64,000 nucleotides of DNA, from assembly GCA_031550525.1 (NCBI GenBank), contig JAVBON010000012.1, positions 54,185 to 118,184 of the forward strand. Direction: 5' to 3'. Each line of letters begins with the position of its first letter. The first letter of the stretch is position 1. This stretch comes from WRHT01 sp031550525. GTDB taxonomy: Bacteria > Desulfobacterota > Desulfovibrionia > Desulfovibrionales > Desulfovibrionaceae. The position numbers and the translations under genes were made by a program. Shown piece by piece: positions 50,725 through 57,984 of this stretch. Under the pieces are notes generated by a model. That model did no database searches. It was not told where the DNA came from and worked only from the letters and a program-made list of their open reading frames with translations.

Positions 50725-51734
50725 TTTGCCATTCCGAGGTACTTGTTGGTAAGGCCAACGGCTTCTTTCTGGTCCATCTGCATTTTGCAAGCGGCGCGCA
50801 CGGCATCAAGAGTTTCCGGTATAGTGATGCTTTCTTGCGGAATGTTGATGGCGAACATGAGGTCGTCGCCGGATTTGACCATGGTGTCTTTCCACAAGGC
50901 CACTTCGTACATGTCGGAGCGCGAGTTGCGCAGGTCGCGCGCGTAGCGGAAGAGCGAAGCGTTGCCCATGAAGCCTTCATCTATGGAGACAACGCGGATG
51001 CGGTCATGGGCGCGGAAGGCGGCTTCGGCTTCCGCAATGGACATTTTTTTCTTGGGGGTCACGCACAGGGTGATGATGTGGCCGTGGGTAACCGGAGTGT
51101 GCACCAAAATGCCGGTGGCTTTTATGTGCGGCATGATGTGCTCGAGGTCGACGCACTGGTGCGAGGGGGCTTTATCCACCTGCAGGGCGTTGGTGAGGCC
51201 ACGGTGATAATCGCCTGGGTCAGCCACGCGGCGGATGATGGTAATGGCCACTTTTTCCACCCCGGCCACGCGGTCGAGGCAGTCCACGGTGCGGATAAGG
51301 CCGGTGGTGTTGCAAGAGGTGAGCTTCAGGTAATTCTGGCCGAGGCCTTTTTCATAGTTGGCATAGCCGTGGAAGAACACGTCGGCCACGTCGTCTTTTT
51401 CGCCGCCTTGAAACACGGCTTTCTTGCCGTATTTCTTATATACTTCCTTGTTTTTGGCGCCTATGCCGCCGGGGGCCGCGTCCAGCAGAATGTCGCAAGA
51501 CTGCACCAGCTCGTCAAAGGTGCCGGAAATGGGAATATTCAGCTCTTTGAATTTGCTGGTATCGGCAGCGCCGGTGAACAGCTTGTAAGGCATGCCGGAT
51601 TCTTTGAGGGCACGTATGGAAAGGGTGGGGGCCACGTCGGCGATGCCGACAAGCTCCATATCTTTTTGCAGGGCCACGCCGTCAGCGAGCCGCTGTCCGA
51701 TAACGCCATAACCGATAACACCAACTTTAATCAT
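50709..51734 (-). CDS. type II (archaeal) glyceraldehyde-3-phosphate dehydrogenase homologue
   Basis: 341 residues, the archaeal length. VGVIGYGVIGQR (4-15) is the NAD(P)-binding loop and SCNTTGL carries the nucleophile Cys141, followed by IIRRVADPGDYHRG. The archaeal substrate motif usually reading PSHHGPD is PSHQCVD here. Such enzymes interconvert an acyl phosphate and an aldehyde. Together with the overlapping kinase homologue, it could reduce an activated acid to an aldehyde or run the reverse. It is first in the operon, behind the LacI operator region, with CAGGAG before ATG 51734. Confidence 0.87.
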   Translation of the reverse strand: MIKVGVIGYGVIGQRLADGVALQKDMELVGIADVAPTLSIRALKESGMPYKLFTGAADTSKFKELNIPISGTFDELVQSCDILLDAAPGGIGAKNKEVYKKYGKKAVFQGGEKDDVADVFFHGYANYEKGLGQNYLKLTSCNTTGLIRTVDCLDRVAGVEKVAITIIRRVADPGDYHRGLTNALQVDKAPSHQCVDLEHIMPHIKATGILVHTPVTHGHIITLCVTPKKKMSIAEAEAAFRAHDRIRVVSIDEGFMGNASLFRYARDLRNSRSDMYEVALWKDTMVKSGDDLMFAINIPQESITIPETLDAVRAACKMQMDQKEAVGLTNKYLGMAKWKQK

Positions 51735-52063
51735 AATGGTACTCCTGGTGGTTGAATGTTGCAGGGCCTCGCTCCGCTAAGGGCGGGCCAGACTCGGACA
51801 AACTATTTTCAAGCGCAAAATTGCACTGCAACGGTTGTATATGTGGAAGAGCGGCTTTAACCGGCTTTGGCGTGACGATCGCATAAAGTACGATCCGCGC
51901 AAAAACGGCGGGTGCGCTCCATTAAGCGGAATTGCGTATATATGGTCAGGTTGCGCCTTATGCGGCTTGGCCTGTTGGGATATGAAGGCCCGCGCCTGGG
52001 GGCGGGGGCTGGCGGCGTGCTCTGGTGCTTATATTGGCCGCTGCCTTTTTAGTTTACGTTTTA

Positions 52064-52077
52064 TGTAAACGTATACA
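52064..52077. promoter_or_regulatory. LacI-family operator 1
   Basis: TGTAAACGTATACA differs at one position from the perfect palindrome TGTAAACGTTTACA with the central CG typical of LacI-family sites. An overlapping GTTTAC...GTAAAC dyad begins at 52053. Confidence 0.7.
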
Positions 52078-52268
52078 TTAAAAAATAAAAAAAATTAATA
52101 GAAAATAATTAAGATAAAGATACCAATATTCAACATAAACCAGTATATATAGGTTGTTTCTTTTAATGTAACCGCAGACATTGGCATTAAAAAAATATAT
52201 CGCCAACAGAGCGGCTGTAAAAGATTCTGATTAGCTCCCAAAAAAAGCTTGTTAAAAGTAGAAAAAAA

Positions 52269-52282
52269 TGTAATCGTTTACA
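52269..52282. promoter_or_regulatory. LacI-family operator 2
   Basis: TGTAATCGTTTACA again differs at one position from the same palindrome. It lies 205 bp from operator 1, centre to centre, and nearer the regulator gene, which suggests looping and autoregulation. Confidence 0.7.
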
Positions 52283-52446
52283 TAGAAAGATTATTTATCT
52301 TTCAGCTTAGAATGACATTATGAAAAAAGAAATTTCTTGGCAAGAAAAAACCGCGAGTTTTTTTTTAAATATAGCATAAGCACATAAATTATATAAATTA
52401 ATATTGCCAGTTTGTTTTATTTATAGCCCCGTAAAAGGAAGGGATT

Positions 52447-53475
52447 GTGGCTAAACCAACCATCGTAGACATAGCAAAACTTGCCGGAGTTTCCACTGCA
52501 ACCGTTTCCAGAGCCTTGCGCGAGCCACACATGCTGGCTCCGGATACCCTTAAACGCGTGCAAGACGTAATGGCCCAGCAGCATTACATTTATAACGCCA
52601 TGGCTGGCGACTTCTCGCGCCGCAAGTCTTCGGTGCTGGGGTTATTCATGCCCACGGCCGAATCCGCCAAAATTTCCGGCACCGCCATAGCCTTGCAGGA
52701 AGTGGTGGGCAGCCACGGTTTTCCTATAATAATAAGCAACACCTTGTTTGACGAGCAGCTTGAGCGCGAGCAGATTATAAAATGCCGCGAGCGCTCGTTA
52801 TCCGGCATGTTCTTCGTAGGCTGCATGCTCGAGAATGAGCCGATGATTTTCAACCTTGCCAAAGACGAGCTGCCTGCCTTCTTTTTATGGGATACCCTGG
52901 ACGACACCAGCTACAATTATGTGGGCTTCGACAACTTTGACGCCTGTTACCGCATGACGCGCTACCTTATAGACCTTGGGCATAAAGACATTGCCTTCGT
53001 CGGGGCCATGGCCCAGCACGTGCGCCGCGTTTACAAGCGCCAGAGCGGCTACCGCCAGGCCATGCGCGACGCGGGCCTTAACATTCATCAGGGCTATATA
53101 CAGGACGCCCTGCCGGGCCTTGAATTCGGCAAAGCGGAGATGAAAACATTCCTTTCCATGCCCAACCCGCCCACGGCCATTTTTTTCGCCAGCGACATGC
53201 TGGCCATAGGCGCGCTTTCCGCCTGCCGCGAAGCCGGTATTAGAGTGCCGGAGGATATAAGCATAGCCGGTTTTGACAATATCGAATTTGCGGAGCATGT
53301 TTACCCGGGCCTTACCACTGTTAACGTGCCGGCCGCCGAAATGGGGCGCATAGCAGGACAATGCATGATAGACATTTTGCGCCACAAAAAGCGCGGGCCT
53401 TTTCAGTACAAACTGCCGGTGGAAATTATGGCGCGCGGCACTTGCGCCCCGCCAAAGGGTAATTGCCGCGTTTAA
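52447..53475 (+). CDS. LacI-family transcriptional regulator
   Basis: 342 residues. The N-terminal helix-turn-helix TIVDIAKLAGVSTATVSRAL and hinge helix are classic, followed by a periplasmic-binding-protein-like effector domain (FFASDMLAIGALSACREAGIRVPEDISIAGFDN). The start is GTG 52447 with AAAAGGAAGGG upstream. It is divergent from the eight-gene operon and followed by the malic enzyme gene 100 bp on. Two near-palindromic operators lie in the shared upstream region, so repression of both directions is likely. The effector is unknown; LacI proteins usually respond to sugars or phosphorylated intermediates. Confidence 0.93.
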   Translation: MAKPTIVDIAKLAGVSTATVSRALREPHMLAPDTLKRVQDVMAQQHYIYNAMAGDFSRRKSSVLGLFMPTAESAKISGTAIALQEVVGSHGFPIIISNTLFDEQLEREQIIKCRERSLSGMFFVGCMLENEPMIFNLAKDELPAFFLWDTLDDTSYNYVGFDNFDACYRMTRYLIDLGHKDIAFVGAMAQHVRRVYKRQSGYRQAMRDAGLNIHQGYIQDALPGLEFGKAEMKTFLSMPNPPTAIFFASDMLAIGALSACREAGIRVPEDISIAGFDNIEFAEHVYPGLTTVNVPAAEMGRIAGQCMIDILRHKKRGPFQYKLPVEIMARGTCAPPKGNCRV

Positions 53476-53576
53476 TTCGCGCAGTTACTCCATGCCGGGT
53501 TATCCCGAGCATTTATGCAATACCGCGCCTCGCCCCGCGACGCGCTTGAAACGACAACATTATAAGGAGCAACGAT

Positions 53577-54890
53577 ATGGCCGCATTAACCAAACAGGAC
53601 GCCCTCGACTACCATGCGCAAGTGCGCCCGGGCAAAGTTGAGCTTATGCCTATAAAACCCTGCCGCACCCAGCGCGATTTGTCGCTGGCCTACAGCCCAG
53701 GCGTGGCCGAAGCCTGTCGCGCCATAAAAGCCGACCCTGAGTTGGCTTATTCCTACACCGGCAAGGGCAACCTGGTGGCCGTGGTCTCCAACGGCACAGC
53801 CGTGCTCGGCCTTGGCAACATAGGCCCTCTGGCCGGAAAGCCGGTTATGGAAGGCAAGGGCGTGCTTTTTAAAGTATTTGCCGACGTGGATTGCTACGAC
53901 ATTAACCTCGACGTGAGCGACCCTGACAAGCTTTGCGAAATAGTAAAAGCCCTGGAGCCCACCTTCGGCGGCATTAACCTTGAAGACATAAAGGCCCCCG
54001 AATGCTTTTACATTGAAGCCAAGCTCAAGAAAGAAATGAACATTCCAGTGTTTCATGACGACCAGCACGGCACGGCCATAATTTCATCCGCCGGGCTCAT
54101 TAACGCCCTTGAAATTACCGGCAAGAAAATGGAAAACATCCGCCTGGTGGTCAGCGGGGCCGGTTCCGCCGCCGTGGCCTGTACCCGTTTCTACAAAATG
54201 CTGGGCATTCGGCCTGAGAACATTGCCATGTTCGATTCCAAGGGTCATATCAACAACGACCGCAAAGATCTGAACCCCGAAAAGAAAGAATTTGCCACCG
54301 CCAAAGCCTACACCTCCATGGCCGATGCCATGAAGGGCGCGGATATGTTCCTTGGCCTTTCCGTTGCCGGTATGGTTACGCAAGATATGGTAAAAAGCAT
54401 GGCTCCGTCGCCCATCCTTTTCGCCTGCGCCAACCCCGACCCGGAAATAAGCTACCCCGACGTTAAAGCCGTGCGCCCCGACGCCATCATGTCCACGGGG
54501 CGCTCCGACTACCCCAACCAGATTAACAACGTTTCCGGCTTCCCCTACATCTTTCGCGGCGCTCTTGACGTGCGTTCCACAGTCATAAACGACGAAATGA
54601 AGCTGGCCGCCGCCCGCGCCATTGCCGCCCTTGCCAAGGAGCCGGTGCCGGAGGAAGTATGCAAGGCCTATGGCGTTAAGGGCTTTACCTATGGCATAGA
54701 CTACATCATTCCCACCGCCATGGACCCGCGCCTTCTGGAATACGTCGCCTCGGCCGTGGCCGAGGCCGCCATGGCAACCGGAGTTGCCGCCAAAAAAGTG
54801 GACCTGGCCGAATACAGAAAGAGCCTGAGAACGCGCATAGCCGCCGCCCGCGAGCGCCGCGAGCAACTGCTTAAGAGTTACGGGTTGTAG
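53577..54890 (+). CDS. NAD(P)-dependent malic enzyme (short form)
   Basis: 437 residues. YSPGVAEAC, FADVDCYDINLD, GGINLEDIKAPECF, PVFHDDQHGTA (metal and substrate site) and the NAD(P) fold VVSGAGSAAVAC define the family. It oxidatively decarboxylates malate to pyruvate and CO2. It lacks the C-terminal phosphotransacetylase-like domain of MaeB. AAGGAG precedes ATG 53577. It follows the LacI regulator in the same direction with no terminator between. If the LarA homologue makes L-malate, this enzyme would take it to pyruvate; that link is inference. Confidence 0.93.
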   Translation: MAALTKQDALDYHAQVRPGKVELMPIKPCRTQRDLSLAYSPGVAEACRAIKADPELAYSYTGKGNLVAVVSNGTAVLGLGNIGPLAGKPVMEGKGVLFKVFADVDCYDINLDVSDPDKLCEIVKALEPTFGGINLEDIKAPECFYIEAKLKKEMNIPVFHDDQHGTAIISSAGLINALEITGKKMENIRLVVSGAGSAAVACTRFYKMLGIRPENIAMFDSKGHINNDRKDLNPEKKEFATAKAYTSMADAMKGADMFLGLSVAGMVTQDMVKSMAPSPILFACANPDPEISYPDVKAVRPDAIMSTGRSDYPNQINNVSGFPYIFRGALDVRSTVINDEMKLAAARAIAALAKEPVPEEVCKAYGVKGFTYGIDYIIPTAMDPRLLEYVASAVAEAAMATGVAAKKVDLAEYRKSLRTRIAAARERREQLLKSYGL

Positions 54891-54909
54891 AATAGCTGGC
54901 ACAAGTAAT

Positions 54910-54948
54910 AAACAGCCCGGAACGGCAATTGTTCCGGGCTGTTTTGCA
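54910..54948 (+). terminator. terminator after the malic enzyme gene
   Basis: AAACAGCCCGGAAC (54910-54923) pairs perfectly with 54931-54944 and ends in TTTTG. It lies 20 bp past the stop codon. Confidence 0.85.
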
Positions 54949-55284
54949 TGAAAACATAGTGGGTGAAGCCAGATTTGTTTGGATCTGGCGCTGCCCGAAC
55001 CAGCCTTGGTGTGGCCGTGTCGCAAAAGCGCAACAGCTTTGGCCTGTGGAGTTATATAGAGGGTAGGACTGCGCGGGGGCTAATTTTTACCCCCTTGGCC
55101 CACGACTTATATAGCAGTGATGTGTGCCCGCATGAATTTGGCATCGCGCGTAATTTGACTTTCTATTTTTGTTATAGGGCATAGCTTTAGCCTCGAAGCG
55201 CGCTATATCTTGGCCCCGCTGTTATGCGGCAATTGGTTTTGTCCGCATGTGCCGGGCGCAGGTTAATAGGCGGACTATTATTAG
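54949..55284. other. intergenic stretch ahead of an isolated terminator
   Basis: No gene is supported; a 73-codon frame from 54963 has no ribosome site. Because a good terminator closes the stretch at 55285, a small RNA transcribed rightward is possible, but I see no conserved fold. Confidence 0.35.
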
Positions 55285-55319
55285 GAAAGCTCCCTCATTA
55301 CGAAGGAGCTTTCTTTATT
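55285..55319 (+). terminator. isolated terminator
   Basis: GAAAGCTCC (55285-55293) pairs with GGAGCTTTC (55305-55313), followed by TTTATTA. No plus-strand gene precedes it within 390 bp. Confidence 0.65.
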
Positions 55320-55371
55320 ATATGCCACCCTGTGCCGGAGGGGTTAATTCCCCCCGCCCGCACAAAACGGC

Positions 55372-55569
55372 TTATTGCATTTGCCTGCGTGGTTTAGCTT
55401 TTACCTGAGCGTAATAGAGCGCTCCGCTGGCGTCTATTTTGATTTTGGGCAGGTTTACGGAGTGGTCGGTCCATTGCAGCGCGAGCATGCCATAGTAGCA
55501 GCAGTCCGGCTTTTGGGTCGGGCCGGGCAGTGTTTTACGCAGAATGTAACCGAAGAGTGGACTTTTCAT
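55372..55569 (-). CDS. small protein of unknown function
   Basis: 65 residues, beginning MKSPLFGYILRKTLPGP and containing CCYYGMLALQW and IKIDASGALYYAQVKAK. Composition and codon use look like a real protein, not a shadow frame, and no gene opposes it. No ribosome site is obvious before ATG 55569. I do not recognise a family; it may be the remnant of a longer accessory gene. Confidence 0.4.
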   Translation of the reverse strand: MKSPLFGYILRKTLPGPTQKPDCCYYGMLALQWTDHSVNLPKIKIDASGALYYAQVKAKPRRQMQ

Positions 55570-55829
55570 TCTGTCAGTCTTAGCACTTTTTTACAGCAAT
55601 GGAATTATTATCACCATTCTCACGATTATAATAATTGGTCCGCGAGCTGGCGGCTTGAGGTTTTTTTCTTGTAGCGGCCATGCGGCCAGGCGGTAAATAT
55701 CCGTTGCCTTTATGCGCTATAACCCAAAATCCACTTATATTTAGAGCCTTGACGGGCGCAAAAACATTGGGCATTTTTGGAATGGAACAAATTTTTATCA
55801 AGCGCCCCAATGGGTATAAAGGAAGGACC

Positions 55830-56207
55830 ATGCTAAAAAATGTATTGCTTGCGATTTTTGTGTTTGCCAGTTTGGCCCTGGCCGGGTGCGCAACTAACAT
55901 AGGCGCCCACGATGCTTCCGTCCCGCCGGAAAAACTTTGCACCCTTACAATAGACATTGATCTCTCCGTGCATACATTCGACGGCGAGACTGTGGACTGG
56001 CGTCACCGCATTTTTACTACCAGCGTCGTCGTCCAGATACCCGCCGGCAAGCACAACTTTGTTATGGATTATATCTCTGGCGGCAGAAGCATGACCCGCT
56101 ATGCTTATAACATAGCGTATAGCCACACGTTTGAGGCGGGAAAGTCCTATGTTATGGAACCAAAAGTGGCAAATGGCCGCGTATCCGCAGAAGTAAAAGA
56201 GGAATAG
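55830..56207 (+). CDS. small lipoprotein of unknown function
   Basis: 125 residues. A lipoprotein signal peptide ends at LALAGC (Cys19). The mature part is a beta sandwich-like domain: LCTLTIDIDLSVHTFDG, VVVQIPAGKHNFVMDY and the HTFEAGKSYVMEPKVANGRV end, which resembles DUF-type domains that follow a PAG-x-H pattern in surface lipoproteins. AAGGAAGGA immediately before ATG 55830 settles the start. It is a single gene with its own terminator at the 3' end. Confidence 0.65.
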   Translation: MLKNVLLAIFVFASLALAGCATNIGAHDASVPPEKLCTLTIDIDLSVHTFDGETVDWRHRIFTTSVVVQIPAGKHNFVMDYISGGRSMTRYAYNIAYSHTFEAGKSYVMEPKVANGRVSAEVKEE

Positions 56208-56241
56208 CTGAATTGGCTTGCTTCTATTAGGTTAAAAATCG

Positions 56242-56271
56242 GCGGCACGCCTTTGTGGGGCGTGCCGCTTT
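56242..56271 (+). terminator. terminator after the small lipoprotein
   Basis: GCGGCACGCC (56242-56251) pairs with GGCGTGCCGC (56259-56268), then TTTC. Confidence 0.7.
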
Positions 56272-56331
56272 CAGATTTATTACGGATAAATATGCAGACG
56301 AGAGCCTGCTGTATCAGAGTGTAAAATAGGG

Positions 56332-56364
56332 ACGCCTGTCTGGAGTTAACAGACAGGCGTTTTC
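56332..56364. terminator. terminator at the 3' side of the XRE gene
   Basis: ACGCCTGTCT (56332-56341) pairs perfectly with AGACAGGCGT (56351-56360), flanked by TTT on the plus strand and A/T on the other. It sits 22 bp past the stop of the minus-strand XRE regulator. Confidence 0.6.
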
Positions 56365-56381
56365 GTCATATTCGTGTAGTA

Positions 56382-56618
56382 TTATTCTTCTGCTGTAAGG
56401 GCATCTGATAATGCCGCGAAAAAAGCTCCTGGCTCAGCCCCGGCAGCTTCCACCAATTGCAGCGCAAGGAACAGGCGCGGCTCGCGTTGCCCGTTCTCTA
56501 TCTTCTGAACGCTTCGCACATTCTGCCCTGCCCTTTCCGCAACGGCACGCTGTGAGAGGCCATTCTTCTTGCGAGCTTCACGCAATAAAGTACCAAATGT
56601 ATTCTTTTTTATATCCAT
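56382..56618 (-). CDS. XRE-family transcriptional regulator
   Basis: About 78 residues, one Cro/C1-type helix-turn-helix: FGTLLREARKKNGLSQRAVAERAGQNVRSVQKIENGQREP, then LALQLVEAAGAEP. It has no effector domain. ATG 56618 is preferred, though ATG 56645 in the same frame is possible; neither has a good ribosome site. It is divergent from the thermonuclease gene 43-70 bp away, and a dyad lies between. Small XRE proteins of this type often repress themselves and a neighbour. Confidence 0.85.
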   Translation of the reverse strand: MDIKKNTFGTLLREARKKNGLSQRAVAERAGQNVRSVQKIENGQREPRLFLALQLVEAAGAEPGAFFAALSDALTAEE

Positions 56619-56652
56619 TGATAAATCTAATGCCAGACGCACCATTTTTTGC

Positions 56653-56677
56653 TAGACGTCTTATTAGGCGTCGTCTA
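56653..56677. promoter_or_regulatory. putative XRE operator
   Basis: TAGACG (56653-56658) and CGTCTA (56672-56677) are inverted around 13 bp, with an additional GACGTC/GGCGTC repeat inside. It lies between the divergent regulator and thermonuclease genes. Confidence 0.5.
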
Positions 56678-56687
56678 AAAAGGCGTT

Positions 56688-57215
56688 ATGAGTTTTTGTA
56701 AACCAATCAGAGACGTTACCCAACTGCTTGGCATAATTTTGGCATTAAACATCTCTCCGCCCACGGCATCAGCGTGGACGGGGAAAGTTCTGCGAATAGT
56801 TGATGGAGATACATATGTGATTGTAGACAATGGCGGCGGGAAGCATAGAATACGGCTTTACGGTGTGGATTGCCCTGAGAAAGAGCAACCGGGAGGGCAT
56901 ATGGCTGCGGCGATAGCCACTCGCTTTCTTGATGGGGAATCAGTAAAAATTATCCAGATTCAGAAGGACAGAAACGGAAGAATTGTGGCAATAGTCATCA
57001 TGCCAGACGGCCTGCCATTACAAGAAATTTTACTGCTGCACGGGATGGCCTGGGTAGACAACCGCTACTGCAAGTCTCAGAAATGCGAGGCGTGGAGAGC
57101 ATTGGAAGCCGCCGCCAGAATTTCCGGGCGTGGAATTTGGAAAAGCCCTAAGCCTACAGCGCCATGGGATTGGCGGAGACAAAGAAGAAGAGGAACTTTA
57201 AAAGGCTATGAGTAG
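56688..57215 (+). CDS. secreted thermonuclease-like protein (SNase family)
   Basis: 175 residues with an N-terminal signal sequence (about 1-29, ending TASA). The staphylococcal nuclease core is intact: VDGDT (Asp41), RLYGVDCPE (Arg56, Asp61, Glu64), matching Asp21, Arg35, Asp40 and Glu43 of the type enzyme, and GRGIWKSP with the second catalytic arginine. It cleaves DNA or RNA with calcium outside the cytoplasm. The pairing with an XRE regulator is common on mobile DNA. The last 8 bases overlap a small membrane peptide gene. Confidence 0.9.
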   Translation: MSFCKPIRDVTQLLGIILALNISPPTASAWTGKVLRIVDGDTYVIVDNGGGKHRIRLYGVDCPEKEQPGGHMAAAIATRFLDGESVKIIQIQKDRNGRIVAIVIMPDGLPLQEILLLHGMAWVDNRYCKSQKCEAWRALEAAARISGRGIWKSPKPTAPWDWRRQRRRGTLKGYE

Positions 57216-57306
57216 TAAAACTGGTTGGTTATGCTGTGTAGTTTTGCTTTTGGCGCTGGCTGCCCTTTTTCCTCTACTACTCAACAACAGCCCGCCTTTT
57301 GGGTAA
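57208..57306 (+). CDS. 32-residue membrane peptide overlapping the nuclease gene
   Basis: ATG 57208 overlaps the nuclease stop by 8 bases (ATGAGTAG), with AAAGG at 57201-57204. The peptide starts MSSKTGWLCCVVLLLALAAL and continues with FPLLLNNSPPFG: a single hydrophobic helix. The overlap suggests translation coupled to the nuclease. Its role is unknown; it could be a membrane anchor, an immunity-like peptide or a toxin-like peptide. Confidence 0.5.
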   Translation: MSSKTGWLCCVVLLLALAALFPLLLNNSPPFG

Positions 57307-57424
57307 AGCTAGGCTGAATTTTACATGGTGTTTGCGGGCAAATGTAGGGAATTCATCATTATTGGTGGCTGAGCGACAAGTGGGGAACATGCGAACTTTG
57401 TAAATTCCAGATTGTGATAGGCTG

Positions 57425-57940
57425 CTAAATAACCATAGTTGTGATACTTTGAGTAGGGTTAAATATTAATATTATGGTTATGAAAAATGAAACGACAAGG
57501 TATATTAGACAGAACACCGCCTGTCGATTCAATTTACCAGAAACAATATAAGCTACAACAAGAATTAAAATAACAACAAAAAATGTATACACGGAATCTG
57601 CAAATAACGTTGCAGCTATTGGAATTGCAAATATTGTAACTATTACTGCGCGTACAATTTTTTTAGAATGATATTGTCTGCTGTTTAGCTTGATGATAGC
57701 TTTTTTTAATTTTTCATGGTCATAGCATATAGTTATTGCCAAAGACAGTGCAAAGGAAATAATAGAAATAGAAGACACTATTTTTTCTATATTTGTAATT
57801 TCTACAGCTAAATGTGAGGCCTCTTGTATATTTTCTGCTGCCTTTGTTGACAATAAATATTTACAAAATTGAAATCCTGATACTATGATAAAACCAATAG
57901 AGGCCATCTCTGATGCTGTAACAATATCATTTTTTGCCAT
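57425..57940 (-). CDS. four-helix membrane protein downstream of a TIR gene
   Basis: 171 residues, low GC. Predicted helices lie at about 13-30, 54-73, 98-138 (probably two) and 144-162, with a charged cytoplasmic loop DHEKLKKAIIKLNSRQYHSKK between. It has no recognised domain. It begins 44 bp after the end of the TIR gene on the same strand, so the two are probably one transcript. In defence loci, TIR proteins are often paired with membrane effectors; that comparison is the only hint to function. Confidence 0.6.
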   Translation of the reverse strand: MAKNDIVTASEMASIGFIIVSGFQFCKYLLSTKAAENIQEASHLAVEITNIEKIVSSISIISFALSLAITICYDHEKLKKAIIKLNSRQYHSKKIVRAVIVTIFAIPIAATLFADSVYTFFVVILILVVAYIVSGKLNRQAVFCLIYLVVSFFITIILIFNPTQSITTMVI

Positions 57941-57984
57941 TTAAATGTTAGCCTAATCCTACTTTTACATTTTTATCTTATTTT

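Larger units (their letters stand above)
51735..52446. promoter_or_regulatory. 712 bp divergent control region of the hydroxy-acid locus
   Basis: The left 300 bp have ordinary GC content, the right 390 bp are strongly AT-rich. The two LacI-type operators below lie in the AT-rich part. A 77-codon plus-strand frame from 51835 lacks a ribosome site and is not credible. The promoters of the operon (leftward) and the regulator (rightward) must lie here. Confidence 0.55.

Noticed and set aside
51835..52068. 77-codon frame in the control region of the LacI locus
   Set aside because: No ribosome site; it covers an operator and has biased composition.
54084..55025. 313-codon minus-strand frame opposite the malic enzyme
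   Set aside because: Shadow frame, Gly/His-rich as expected from the reverse of GC-biased codons.
54963..55184. 73-codon frame ahead of an isolated terminator
   Set aside because: No ribosome site and unconvincing composition; a small RNA is as likely.
57307..57424. Attachment-site duplication of the tRNA-fMet 3' end bounding the island
   Set aside because: I searched by eye for the tRNA 3' sequence left of the TIR pair and found no copy; the island remains without mapped ends.
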